A DNA stretch of 64,000 bases from an uncultured Blautia sp. (GTDB taxonomy: Bacteria; Bacillota; Clostridia; Lachnospirales; Lachnospiraceae), in contig URVB01000006.1 of the NCBI GenBank assembly GCA_900551075.1, forward strand, positions 85,122 to 149,121. Direction: 5' to 3'. This document shows, piece by piece, positions 33,843 through 42,041 of the stretch; position 1 is the first letter of the stretch; each line of letters starts with the position of its first letter. The notes below the pieces were generated by a model. That model was not told the DNA's origin. It made no database searches and saw only the letters and a list, made by a program, of their open reading frames with translations. Both the position numbers and the translations under genes were made by a program.

Positions 33843-34456
33843 CTGTCCCCTTCGTATATTTTATTGAATTGCCTGATATGACGTTCAATCATCAGCAAAG
33901 CCTCACTTTCACGGTCCGGCTCTCGGTCACACATCGTCAATAACAGAAAAATTGGTGCGTAAAAATGCAATGCCATTATTTTCTCGTCTTCTTTCATCAG
34001 TAAACCGTTCGCAGAAACCCCTGCCAGGACTGCCGCCTGATAAGACAGAGGAGCGTCAACATACTGTTTTGAAAAAAGCTCTGCAAGTTCCGAATTGCGG
34101 AATTGCTCCAGGGTAAGCATTTTCCGGAATTTCTGCACTTTATCATTGTGCAGAAAATACAAAAACAGTTCTTTCCCCATTGTCACCAGCGTATCTTCAG
34201 AAGCAACAGAAAAGACATGCGCATCTTTATCGGCATCTCCGTCACTCAGTTTCAATTTCGCAGCCTGTTCATCATAACTCAGTTTTAATTCTTCCAATAT
34301 TGCACTGAAAATGTCCTGTTTACTTTTAAAGTGTTTATACAATGACGGCGCTTTAATTCCCACTGCTGCCGCTATATCACCGACATACACATCACTATAG
34401 CCTTTTTCCGAAAATAAAGTCAAAGCCTCTGACAGTATTTTTTCCTTTGTTGTCAT
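33833..34456 (-). CDS. TetR/AcrR-family transcriptional regulator
   Basis: 207 aa. The DNA-binding domain is at residues 5-50: KEKILSEALTLFSEKGYSDV, then VGDIAAAVGIKAPSLYKHFK. The C-terminal helical ligand-binding domain is variable and gives no ligand. It precedes and overlaps the flavodoxin gene. The promoter has a perfect -35/-10 and two palindromes of the same half-site, so the protein very probably represses itself and the reductase. Confidence 0.92.
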   Translation of the reverse strand: MTTKEKILSEALTLFSEKGYSDVYVGDIAAAVGIKAPSLYKHFKSKQDIFSAILEELKLSYDEQAAKLKLSDGDADKDAHVFSVASEDTLVTMGKELFLYFLHNDKVQKFRKMLTLEQFRNSELAELFSKQYVDAPLSYQAAVLAGVSANGLLMKEDEKIMALHFYAPIFLLLTMCDREPDRESEALLMIERHIRQFNKIYEGDRWS

Positions 34457-34473
34457 ATAGCAAGTCTCCTTTG

Positions 34474-34521
34474 GCTAATTTAAATTAGCTTTATTATAGA
34501 CTAATTCTAATTAGCTGTCAA
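34474..34521 (-). promoter_or_regulatory. Consensus promoter with two TetR operators
   Basis: Minus strand: TTGACA (34516-34521), 17-base spacer, TATAAT (34493-34498), both matching the consensus exactly. The perfect palindrome GCTAATTTAAATTAGC (34474-34489) lies over the start site and CTAATTCTAATTAG (34501-34514) fills the spacer. Both carry the half-site CTAATT. Confidence 0.85.
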
Positions 34522-34960
34522 GAATCCAGGATTTCCTTTTGAATGATCATTTGCTTGTCATCCACTTTTTTAATGTTCACTTTGCTCATCTCCGGTTTTG
34601 GGGCAAAAAAAGCACCTAAGCCATTTGGGGCTTAGATGCCATTACTTTCCCGACTCCCATAATAAAAGAAAATCAGACACCAATGCACTTTCCCTCTTAT
34701 TGGTGCATTTACAGGGCAATGCTTCTTTGTCATTTAACCGGGCAGCTCCTCTCTATCGCCGCAAAAGCTCTGACGCTTTTCATTACCTATCATTTAACAT
34801 GCGGAACCGGAGCTGTCTGCCCACATTCTTTACCAAAGTACATTTCTTCTTTTCCTTCTGATTGCAATTTAACTATGCCTGCGGATGTTACGCTATTGCT
34901 ACAAGCACGAAACAGGCAGTTTTACTGGAACCGCCTGTTTCTCTAATCGTAGTATATCCG
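34522..34960. other. Intergenic stretch with three hairpins, no gene seen
   Basis: A minus-strand terminator is present at 34604-34640 (GCACCTAAGCC with GGCTTAGATGCC, then seven T). A second stem, CACCAAT with ATTGGTG, is near 34677-34705, and AAACAGGC/GCCTGTTT is at 34910-34940. The last probably ends the SEC-C transcript. What the first one ends is unclear: no gene lies within the 270 bases between it and the third hairpin, so a small RNA or a lost gene is possible. Confidence 0.45.
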
Positions 34961-35584
34961 TTATTTTTTCCCACAACACTTTTTGTACTTCTTACCGCTT
35001 CCGCATGGACATAGATCATTCGGATAAATTTTCTTATCTTTCACTATTGGCTGCTGGACCGACATCATAAAATCATCATATGAATCGTTATAATAATCCG
35101 CTGCTTCCATAGATTCTGAAAAATACTTCTGCTGTGATTCAATCCATTTCAAGTCCTCTGATATCTGTAAATGCTCTGCCAGAATTTTCGCTCTTTCAAA
35201 TAGCAAACTGTTATGAATGGTACATGGAATACCTATTACCTGTTTCCGGATTAGCTTATATGCCTCTTCTGCCCCCTTCTCTTCCTGCACGCACCAGCTG
35301 AATACATTCCATGCATTCTCATTTTGCGGCTCTTTCTTCAGCCAGTTTTCAAACCACTCTTTTCCCTCTTTGCATTTTCCTACAGCATATAATTCTTCAC
35401 CGATTGCCGAAAAGAAATTGCTGCTGCCGTCATATGTCCAGTCCAACAAATCCAGCACAGCATGACAAAACTCCATTCGTCTCTCATGCTCTCCGGCATT
35501 CCCCAGTTCCATTTCAAAATCCTGCAGCCAGGCATCTATCGGATAGCAATAATCCTGTTCTTCCATTAATCCGCTGACGCTCAT
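34961..35584 (-). CDS. SEC-C motif protein, C-terminal part of a probably frameshifted gene
   Basis: 207 aa. The last 20 residues are a SEC-C zinc motif, NDLCPCGSGKKYKKCCGKK, preceded by a helical region with repeat-like MEFCHAVLDLLDW and WFENWLKKEPQNENAWNVFS that looks like TPR-type helices. Function unknown; SEC-C tails often bind zinc and nucleic acid or ribosome-associated partners. The ATG at 35584 has only a weak ribosome site (GAAGAAAAG). The frame remains open upstream of it (SIEEKMSVSG), and it overlaps the next gene in another frame, so I think the two form one protein broken in an A-rich stretch near 35590. Confidence 0.6.
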   Translation of the reverse strand: MSVSGLMEEQDYCYPIDAWLQDFEMELGNAGEHERRMEFCHAVLDLLDWTYDGSSNFFSAIGEELYAVGKCKEGKEWFENWLKKEPQNENAWNVFSWCVQEEKGAEEAYKLIRKQVIGIPCTIHNSLLFERAKILAEHLQISEDLKWIESQQKYFSESMEAADYYNDSYDDFMMSVQQPIVKDKKIYPNDLCPCGSGKKYKKCCGKK

Positions 35585-35951
35585 CTTTTCTTCGATTGAT
35601 GATCTGTTTAAATATTTCCCAGGCTTTCCACCAGTAAGCGATCAGCGATTCATTATTCGACATATCCTGTACCTCATATCCATACTGCACAAGTTCATCC
35701 CATTCGTCCCACTCAGTGGGAATTGTATGAGCATCTTCAAAATCTATACTTTGCCGAACCAACTCCTCTAAAGCCCGCGCAAAACGTTTCTCATCATAGG
35801 GCTGATTTTCTTTCAGCACATCATAAATCTCCGTTAAAACAACAGCGCCAATTTTTTCTTTTGCCTCCCGCATAGAATAATCCGCATCAAGCAGCTTCTG
35901 ATATGCCAGTTTTGTAACAGGCGGATCATTGTCCTTCAACTGATTTTCCAC
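35514..35951 (-). CDS. N-terminal part of the SEC-C protein (frameshifted)
   Basis: 145 aa. The first ~115 residues are convincing protein: PPVTKLAYQKLLDADYSMRE, AKEKIGAVVLTEIYDVLKEN, then WDEWDELVQYGYEVQDMSNN and YWWKAWEIFKQIINR. After that it becomes low quality (RKDERQRINGRTGLLLSD), exactly where the other frame becomes good. Joining the frames near 35590-35600 would give a protein of about 330 aa that ends in the SEC-C motif. I do not know its function. Whether the break is natural, programmed or a sequencing error cannot be told here. Confidence 0.55.
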   Translation of the reverse strand: MENQLKDNDPPVTKLAYQKLLDADYSMREAKEKIGAVVLTEIYDVLKENQPYDEKRFARALEELVRQSIDFEDAHTIPTEWDEWDELVQYGYEVQDMSNNESLIAYWWKAWEIFKQIINRRKDERQRINGRTGLLLSDRCLAAGF

Positions 35952-36014
35952 TATATCTAAAATTATCTTCTTTAATCGTAAATTTCCATTCTCTTATCCT
36001 CTCACATCATCTCA

Positions 36015-36953
36015 TTAAAAAGTTTTCCAACATTTTTCTTTCATAAAATTAGTAATTACAGAGATATCCTCTCCCTCATAAAATGCAACAAGAAGCCTTT
36101 TAAACTCCGGCACCTCCTTTTCCGGAATAACCAGAAAGCCCATTCCATGTGCTATCAGGTAATGATTCGCAAATATGACAGATGCCCTCTTATTGCCATC
36201 AAGAAATATCTGCGTTTTCATACAATATAGACATAATTCTATTGCTATATCCAACACATCTTTCTGTTGTCTGGTTATCTGCGCAATCTGTTCTCTTACC
36301 ATTGATTCAACTGGAAGCGGCGGTATATAACTGGACCCTCCGATGGTTACCGGCACTCCTCTGATTCTACCACCATCATAAAAAAAGCCTTCATTTACAA
36401 GTCTTGCAATATGACAAACCATATAATAATCAGACTCACTTTGTATTACATCCGGATCAAGAATAAATTCCCATGCATGTTTCAAATTTAAAATTTTCTG
36501 TACATCTGTTGCCGACACACCATTAATTTTTCCATTTTCTATGATATCTTCTGTCTGCGGAAATGAAGTCGCCACACCTTCCAAGACTGCCTGATCATAG
36601 ATATTCACCTTCATATTCACTCTGGCAAATTCGAGATTTTCAACTACCCTCTTAGGAAGTTGTTTCCCCTCATATCCAAACTCTGCTAAAGCCTTATTAA
36701 TACGTCGGATGTTCTTATTTAACTCTCTCAATTCTCTTGCATTACGTAAAAGTAATTGGTACAGCTCATCTGAATAAACATCCACATAAGTAGATGTCAG
36801 TTTTCCAGCAACACGTTTTCGTATATATAAATATTTATTTCCACTCTGTTCTTTAATCTCTGGATTTCCATCGTAAGGAAAAAGATTTAACCGTGCCTGA
36901 TAATCAGCTCTCTGCTGTAATAATTCCTGTATCTCCGAAAAATTGGCTGCCAT
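36015..36953 (-). CDS. Fic-family protein with Gln in place of the catalytic His
   Basis: 312 aa. Fic domains transfer AMP or other phosphate groups to protein hydroxyls through the motif HxFxDGN(G/K)R. Here the motif near residue 247 reads TQIFLDGNKRAS: the DGNKR anchor is intact but the His position is Gln. The N-terminal helical part (residues 1-120) contains ADYQARLNLFPYDGNPEI and coiled helices; FPQTEDIIENGKINGVSATD (about residues 132-151) resembles the inhibitory and linker region. Loss of the His should abolish adenylylation, so it may be inactive, act by another chemistry or act as a regulator. The start ATG follows AAAGGAGTAAGAAA. A repeated operator-like motif lies directly upstream. 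Confidence 0.85.
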   Translation of the reverse strand: MAANFSEIQELLQQRADYQARLNLFPYDGNPEIKEQSGNKYLYIRKRVAGKLTSTYVDVYSDELYQLLLRNARELRELNKNIRRINKALAEFGYEGKQLPKRVVENLEFARVNMKVNIYDQAVLEGVATSFPQTEDIIENGKINGVSATDVQKILNLKHAWEFILDPDVIQSESDYYMVCHIARLVNEGFFYDGGRIRGVPVTIGGSSYIPPLPVESMVREQIAQITRQQKDVLDIAIELCLYCMKTQIFLDGNKRASVIFANHYLIAHGMGFLVIPEKEVPEFKRLLVAFYEGEDISVITNFMKEKCWKTF

Positions 36954-36966
36954 TTTCTTACTCCTT

Positions 36967-37073
36967 TATAGGGAACTTCTGTATTATATATATTACCAAA
37001 AAGTCCCCTATATTTCAATAATGGTATAGGGAACTTTTTAATCATATTATACTCTAAAAGTTCCCCAATTATA
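36967..37073. promoter_or_regulatory. Four copies of a TATAGGGAACTT motif upstream of the Fic gene
   Basis: TATAGGGAACTT at 36967-36978 and, inverted, AAAAGTCCCCTATA at 36999-37012; then TATAGGGAACTTTTTA at 37025-37040 and, inverted, TAAAAGTTCCCCAATTATA at 37055-37073. This makes two inverted-repeat pairs in 107 bases, between the subtilase stop and the Fic start. They are good candidates for an operator of the Fic gene; no dedicated repressor is adjacent, so the Fic protein itself may be the binder or co-regulator. Confidence 0.65.
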
Positions 37074-37077
37074 CTAT

Positions 37078-38844
37078 TTATATTGGAATACTATCTTTAA
37101 GACACAACACCCCATACCCGATCTCTTCATTCGGATACCGGCCAAACGCCGGCAGCGGCTTCGCCCCTCTCCGCAGATATGCCTTTACCTTCTCCCCATA
37201 CAAAAACGGATCGTTTCCCCGTACAATTCCCCACTCCATTAGCAGAGCTGCTGCGCCGCTGACAAAAGGTGTTGCAAAGGAGGTACCTGTCACGGAAGCA
37301 TAGCTGCCGCCCGGAACCGGAGCTGTGATGTCTACGCCGGGAGCTGCCAGATCCGGCTTCCGGTAAACCAGACTCACACTTCCTCTCCCCGAAAAATCCG
37401 CATAGGCATTCAGACGTGAATCATATGCTCCTACGGTAATCGTCCTTGCCGCTGTGGAGGGAATCGTCAGAGTTCCCTGTGCCTGCGGCAGGAAAAATCC
37501 CGTATTGGGATTCAGGGCCCCGCCTCCCGGAAGCCAGAGATAATATTCTCCCTCTTTGATATTGCGTCCCCGAAGAATGATCTTCCAAACGCCGCTGTCA
37601 ATATAATTTCCTCTCGGGATAAAATCGATATAAATTTCCTGTGTCACCTGAAAGGGTCCGGGCTTGCCGTAATAAATCAACAGTTCCGTCTCTCCGGTAC
37701 GATGCCTCTGAGGGCCAAGTTCTTCATATAGAGGCCCAATCCGCACCCCCGCCGGACTTTCCACATAAACTTCCATCTCATCCGCATAGGACTTCCACAA
37801 TTGCACATTTAAAACCGGCTCATAAGGACTGACCCCCAGCTCAATTTCCTGCATTTCTCCGTTCTCTACTCTGCCTCCGGTATGCAGATTGTCATTGCCG
37901 TTATTTCCCGTTCCGGTACAAAAGACGATTCTTCCCACATTCGCAACGTTATCAATGTAATTTTCCAGAAGAGAATCCCCCCGGTGGGAACCATAATTAT
38001 TTCCAAAGCTCAGATTGATCACCATTGGCCTGCCAAGGGCCTGAGCCTGCCGTACCAGATAATCAATTCCCTGTATGAGCTCAGTCGTCCTGGGAAAAGA
38101 ATTTTCCCTGGGAATTCCCAGCTTCACAACAATGATGTCGCTCTCATATGCAACGCCTCTGTTTACACCATTAGATGCCAGACCGTTGCCTGCCGCAACC
38201 CCCAGAACAGACGTACCGTGCCCGCTGAAATCTCTTTCCGGCACAATCTGGTATCCTTGTGCAGCCGGGAGTGCAAGCGCAGAATCAATCATCTCCTTTG
38301 TATATTCCACGCCCAGTGAATATCCCTGAGGCGGTCTTCGGGACTGAGCCTCATCCGCAATTCCACTCTGATCCCACAGACTCAGAATTCTGGTAGTCCC
38401 GTCCTCATTGCGAAAATCCGGATGCCGGTAATCTACCCCGGAGTCTACAACTCCCATAAGAATTCCCCGTCCGGAAAGCCCTCTGCCCCCATTTCCCGGC
38501 AATACGCTGCCGTTCTGCACGGAGCGAATACAGCTCGCCGTATTTGCCTGGAAATCGCTGAAATACAGCCGCTTCGGTTTTTCCACAAATTCCACCTGCG
38601 GCCTTTCTGAGTACGTCTCCAGCAAACTTTCCGGAAGTGTAACAATCGCATATCCGCCAAGCAGCGGCACCACCGTAATCCCCTCTCCATAAAGTCCGGC
38701 TTCTTCTCCGCTGTATTTTACAATCACATCCCAAAGCTGCAGCTCTTCATCATAACCCACATTCAGATTCCATGATTTTTCCCGTTCCTCCGCAGTGGAA
38801 TCCAGCGCAAGATTCAAAAGATTATCAATTTTCTGGTCGGCCAT
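37078..38844 (-). CDS. S8 (subtilisin-like) serine protease of the Csp-like clostridial group
   Basis: 588 aa. The catalytic triad is complete: Asp134 in MGVVDSGVDYRHPDF, His209 in RDFSGHGTSVLGVAAG, and Ser522 in TGTSFATPFVSGAAAL. An N-terminal ~95-residue segment (WDVIVKYSGEE, VTLPESLLETYSERPQVEFV) looks like an in-line prodomain. A jelly-roll insertion lies between His and Ser (about residues 310-450), as in CspB-type proteases. There is no signal peptide. Csp proteases process the cortex hydrolase in spore germination, but this group also includes many paralogues of unknown role. Single gene with its own ribosome site (AAGGGGATACCT). Confidence 0.9.
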   Translation of the reverse strand: MADQKIDNLLNLALDSTAEEREKSWNLNVGYDEELQLWDVIVKYSGEEAGLYGEGITVVPLLGGYAIVTLPESLLETYSERPQVEFVEKPKRLYFSDFQANTASCIRSVQNGSVLPGNGGRGLSGRGILMGVVDSGVDYRHPDFRNEDGTTRILSLWDQSGIADEAQSRRPPQGYSLGVEYTKEMIDSALALPAAQGYQIVPERDFSGHGTSVLGVAAGNGLASNGVNRGVAYESDIIVVKLGIPRENSFPRTTELIQGIDYLVRQAQALGRPMVINLSFGNNYGSHRGDSLLENYIDNVANVGRIVFCTGTGNNGNDNLHTGGRVENGEMQEIELGVSPYEPVLNVQLWKSYADEMEVYVESPAGVRIGPLYEELGPQRHRTGETELLIYYGKPGPFQVTQEIYIDFIPRGNYIDSGVWKIILRGRNIKEGEYYLWLPGGGALNPNTGFFLPQAQGTLTIPSTAARTITVGAYDSRLNAYADFSGRGSVSLVYRKPDLAAPGVDITAPVPGGSYASVTGTSFATPFVSGAAALLMEWGIVRGNDPFLYGEKVKAYLRRGAKPLPAFGRYPNEEIGYGVLCLKDSIPI

Positions 38845-38900
38845 AGGTATCCCCTTAATTTTCCATTTACTCTATTTTATTAACTGATTGTCTCTTTTAA

Positions 38901-39530
38901 TCATGCAGGATCGCGGCCGGCAATATGTTTCAAAAATCCAAAAGGTTCTTCATCCTCCAAAAAATGCATCAGCATATAGGCGCACATGATTGCTACATTT
39001 TCTTCCCGGAGAATCCGCTTCACCTCTTCCCGGTCTGCAAGGACTACCTCAATTTCCTCGCTGTCCTCCTGGGCAGCCTTACTGATCTCACCGCCTGCAT
39101 AGCCATAAACCGTTGCGCAGGATTCGTCCGTCATTCCAATTGTGGTGAAATATGGCTTTTCATAGGCAGTATCCACCTTCAGCGGCGTGAGAGTCAGCCC
39201 TGTTTCTTCATACAATTCTCTGACTGCGCCCTCGTGGAAATCCTCTCCCGGCTCCACCAGACCTGCCGGAAATTCATAAATATAATCATCCAGAGTATAA
39301 CGATACTGCCGTACCAAAACCACCTTGTCTTTCTTTTCTCCGTATATGCTGTAAATGATCACTCCATCCGGGGTATTTTTCCTGGTTTTCAGCTTCATCT
39401 CACCAATACTCTTTGCCCTGGACGCGACAAAATAGGACACCGGGGTATTATGTATACTGGTCGCCTTCACACTGTATAAATTCACATATTTATTATCCGT
39501 TAATTTTTCAACACTATGAATCTGCCCCAT
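38901..39530 (-). CDS. NUDIX hydrolase (ADP-ribose pyrophosphatase type)
   Basis: 209 aa. The Nudix box is intact: GLVEPGEDFHEGAVRELYEE followed by TGLTL (about residues 92-115). A preceding VRQYRYTLDDYIYEFPAGLV is characteristic of the ADP-ribose/nudF-like subgroup. The N-terminal part (KYVNLYSVKATSIHNTPVSY) may be the dimerisation strand. Starts behind AAGGAGATTTTAAT; no clear partner gene. Confidence 0.88.
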   Translation of the reverse strand: MGQIHSVEKLTDNKYVNLYSVKATSIHNTPVSYFVASRAKSIGEMKLKTRKNTPDGVIIYSIYGEKKDKVVLVRQYRYTLDDYIYEFPAGLVEPGEDFHEGAVRELYEETGLTLTPLKVDTAYEKPYFTTIGMTDESCATVYGYAGGEISKAAQEDSEEIEVVLADREEVKRILREENVAIMCAYMLMHFLEDEEPFGFLKHIAGRDPA

Positions 39531-39668
39531 ATTAAAATCTCCTTATCTCTTCCTTATGCCAATGTACTGCCTTCTTACAGAGCAGCAACAGCTCATCTAA
39601 AATTTCTCCTCCGGCAGACAGCAGCACCGGAAAAACCCGGTCCGCTTTTACCGCTTATCCATTATAGC

Positions 39669-39704
39669 ACAAAAAGAGCCTTCTGCAATACAGAAGACTC
39701 TTCC
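39669..39704 (-). terminator. Terminator of the LIV/isomerase/AKR operon
   Basis: AGAGCCTTCTG (39675-39685) pairs with CAGAAGACTCTT (39691-39702) around a short loop, with one mismatch; on the minus strand it is followed by TTTTTGTGC. Confidence 0.7.
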
Positions 39705-39783
39705 TCATTTACTTTTGCACTACTCAATTGCTTTGTCCCACTTCGCTGTCTGCTCCGAACCTTATTGCTCTTCCGGCATCATG

Positions 39784-40761
39784 TTAAAATACATAGTCCT
39801 CTTTATCGAACTGAATATCAAACGTCTTTGCAGCTTCAACAACAGATGCCACATTCATCGGACCATATAACGGAACACAGGGGAATGCTTCCTGTGTAAA
39901 ATAACCGAGTACAATATTCGTAACTGCACAATTGTATTTCTTTGTAAGCTCAGAAACACGCTCTGCCATAACAAAATTACGCTCTGTCGCATACGGCTGG
40001 CCCAGCACACCCTCTTTTCCTTTGGCTGCATAGATATGGAAGAATCCGCCTGCATTCCCCATATATGGCATCATCAGGGTATCCGGCTCTTCTTTGTGAT
40101 AATCATACAGAGCATCTTTGACATAAACAAGTGTATCATCCGGAAGCGGGTTCATATATTTTGATCCAAGATTCAAAAGTGCCTGATCTGCAACAGGCCC
40201 GCGGTAACCCATTTTCCTGCAGTATGCTACTGCGGCTCTCTGGCGCTCTGCCGACCAGTTAGATACCGCAAAATAACGGATTTTGCCCTCGCGTACAAAG
40301 TCCTGCATCGTTTCCACCATATCCTCAACCGGAATTCCCGGGTCATCACGATGATAGAAATAAATATCAATATAGTCTGTACGAAGTGTACGCAGAGATG
40401 CCTCAAGATCTCCTCTCATTTCAGGCCTTGTGCAGCGGTTGATATGCAGATCCATATCCGGATGTGTATATACCGGATGCCCGCCCTTTGTCATAAGAAC
40501 GATTTTGTCACGGTTTCCGGTTCTCTTAAGCCAGTCTCCCGTCACACGCTCAGCGCGGGCTACCTCCTGGCGTCCGTCAAGAACCACCCAATCCGCATAA
40601 ACACGCGCACAGTCGATGAGGTTTCCTCCCTGCTCCACAAAGGTTCCAAACATTGCATCCGCGTCTGCAGCCTCTTTTCCCCAACGTACGCCTGCGTCTA
40701 CCGTTCCGAGCCCCATCTGCGACACCTTCAGTTCTGTATTCGGTATCATTATTTTATTCAT
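39784..40761 (-). CDS. Aldo/keto reductase
   Basis: 325 aa, NADPH-dependent reductase or dehydrogenase. Start at the ATG 40759-40761 behind GGAGAAAAAAC. The catalytic residues can be placed: Asp and Tyr in NLIDCARVYADW, Lys in KIVLMTKGGHPVYTH, His in IDIYFYHRDDPGIP. The TIM-barrel segments MGLGTVDAGVRW and YFAVSNWSAERQ are conserved. It is the last gene of the operon, 26 bases after the L-rhamnose isomerase family gene. Members of this subgroup act on sugars and other aldehydes; the substrate is open. Confidence 0.85.
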   Translation of the reverse strand: MNKIMIPNTELKVSQMGLGTVDAGVRWGKEAADADAMFGTFVEQGGNLIDCARVYADWVVLDGRQEVARAERVTGDWLKRTGNRDKIVLMTKGGHPVYTHPDMDLHINRCTRPEMRGDLEASLRTLRTDYIDIYFYHRDDPGIPVEDMVETMQDFVREGKIRYFAVSNWSAERQRAAVAYCRKMGYRGPVADQALLNLGSKYMNPLPDDTLVYVKDALYDYHKEEPDTLMMPYMGNAGGFFHIYAAKGKEGVLGQPYATERNFVMAERVSELTKKYNCAVTNIVLGYFTQEAFPCVPLYGPMNVASVVEAAKTFDIQFDKEDYVF

Positions 40762-40787
40762 GTTTTTTCTCCATTTCTTCTCTAAAC

Positions 40788-42014
40788 TTATTTTGTAGAA
40801 AGACTTCTGATCCACTCTCTTCCCGCAACACCTTTTGTCTCGCAGTAATAATCCCAGACAAGTCCTGCAGGAAGCATTTTGGTTTCCTCAAGAAGCGCAA
40901 GGCGTTTTGTTGTGTTTCCTTCGCGTTCAAGGCGTTTAAGCTCCTCTGTGGGACGAAGCATCGCAAGCATCAGCGCCTTGCGGGCAGACCGTGCGCCGAT
41001 CGCTGTTGCCGCTATACGATTCATAGATGCGTCAAAATAATCCGTACCGATATGTACTTTATCGTATGCATCGTATGCTGCAATTTCTTCCATGATTTCC
41101 TTTGTCGCATCATCCAGAATCACTACATGGTCCGAATCCCATCTGACCGGTCTTGATACGTGAAGCTGAATTTCGTCATCAAATGCAAGATAACTGGAAA
41201 ATTTGGGTCCGATTGTCTCCGTGGGATGGAAGTGTCCTGCATCCATACATACAATACAGTTGCCGGTATGTGCCGCATACTCCGTATAGAATTCATGAGA
41301 GCCGGGTACATAGGATTCACTTCCAAGGCCAAATACCTTGGATTCACAGGAATCAATATTGTACTCCAGCTTTTCGGCAAAAATCCGGTCAAGAGAATCC
41401 TTCAGAATCAGACGCGGCGTCAGTTTGTCAACCACAATGTCCTTGCTTCCGTCACCGATCCAATGGTTTGTAATACATTTTTCACCGAGCTCTCTTCCGA
41501 AATAATCACCGATTTTTCGGCATGCAATACCATGCTCGATCCAGAAACGTCGAATTCCTTCGTCCGGATTCGTCAATGTTGAATTGCTGTCAAAATCCGG
41601 ATGTGAAAAGTAAGTCGGATTAAAATCAAGCCCGATCTTCCGTTCCTTAGCAAAATCAACCCACTCAACAAACTCTCCAGGCCCGATTTCATTACGTTCG
41701 ATGTTTTTGCCGTGCTTATTCATATAAACAGCGTGAAGCGCAAGCTTTGTATGTCCGGGAATTAAATCAAGCGCCTGATTCAGGTTTGTCATAAATTCCT
41801 CCGGATTACGCGCTTTGCCCGGGGCATTACCGGTTGCAGCAATGCCTCCGCTCATTTCCGCTTCCGGGAATTCAAACCCCTGCAGGTCATCTATCTGCCA
41901 GCAATGTACGGAAATCGGCACTTCATCCAGTTTCTTCAAAACAGCATCGGTGTCTACTCCCATCTCACCATAAATTTCTTTTGCAATTTGATAATTTCTT
42001 TCACTATTGTCCAT
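40788..42014 (-). CDS. rhaA: L-rhamnose isomerase family protein
   Basis: 408 aa, close to the RhaA length of ~420. The RhaA-type N-terminus VPISVHCWQIDDLQGFEFPE and SGGIAATGNAPGKARNPEEF, then LALHAVYMNKHGKN, LDFNPTYFSHPDFDSNSTLT and VCMDAGHFHPTET, the region with metal-binding His and Asp. RhaA normally converts L-rhamnose to L-rhamnulose, and RhaA enzymes accept several other aldoses. Here no rhamnulokinase (rhaB) or aldolase (rhaD) is nearby. The gene instead lies in an operon with a LIV transporter, a thiazoline hydrolase family gene and a cysteine desulfidase, so the real substrate may differ. Confidence 0.9.
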   Translation of the reverse strand: MDNSERNYQIAKEIYGEMGVDTDAVLKKLDEVPISVHCWQIDDLQGFEFPEAEMSGGIAATGNAPGKARNPEEFMTNLNQALDLIPGHTKLALHAVYMNKHGKNIERNEIGPGEFVEWVDFAKERKIGLDFNPTYFSHPDFDSNSTLTNPDEGIRRFWIEHGIACRKIGDYFGRELGEKCITNHWIGDGSKDIVVDKLTPRLILKDSLDRIFAEKLEYNIDSCESKVFGLGSESYVPGSHEFYTEYAAHTGNCIVCMDAGHFHPTETIGPKFSSYLAFDDEIQLHVSRPVRWDSDHVVILDDATKEIMEEIAAYDAYDKVHIGTDYFDASMNRIAATAIGARSARKALMLAMLRPTEELKRLEREGNTTKRLALLEETKMLPAGLVWDYYCETKGVAGREWIRSLSTK

Positions 42015-42041
42015 GTATAGGCCCTCTTTCTCTGCGGATTT

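Noticed and set aside
40788..42014. L-rhamnose catabolic operon
   Set aside because: Only the isomerase is present; rhamnulokinase and rhamnulose-1-phosphate aldolase are absent around it.
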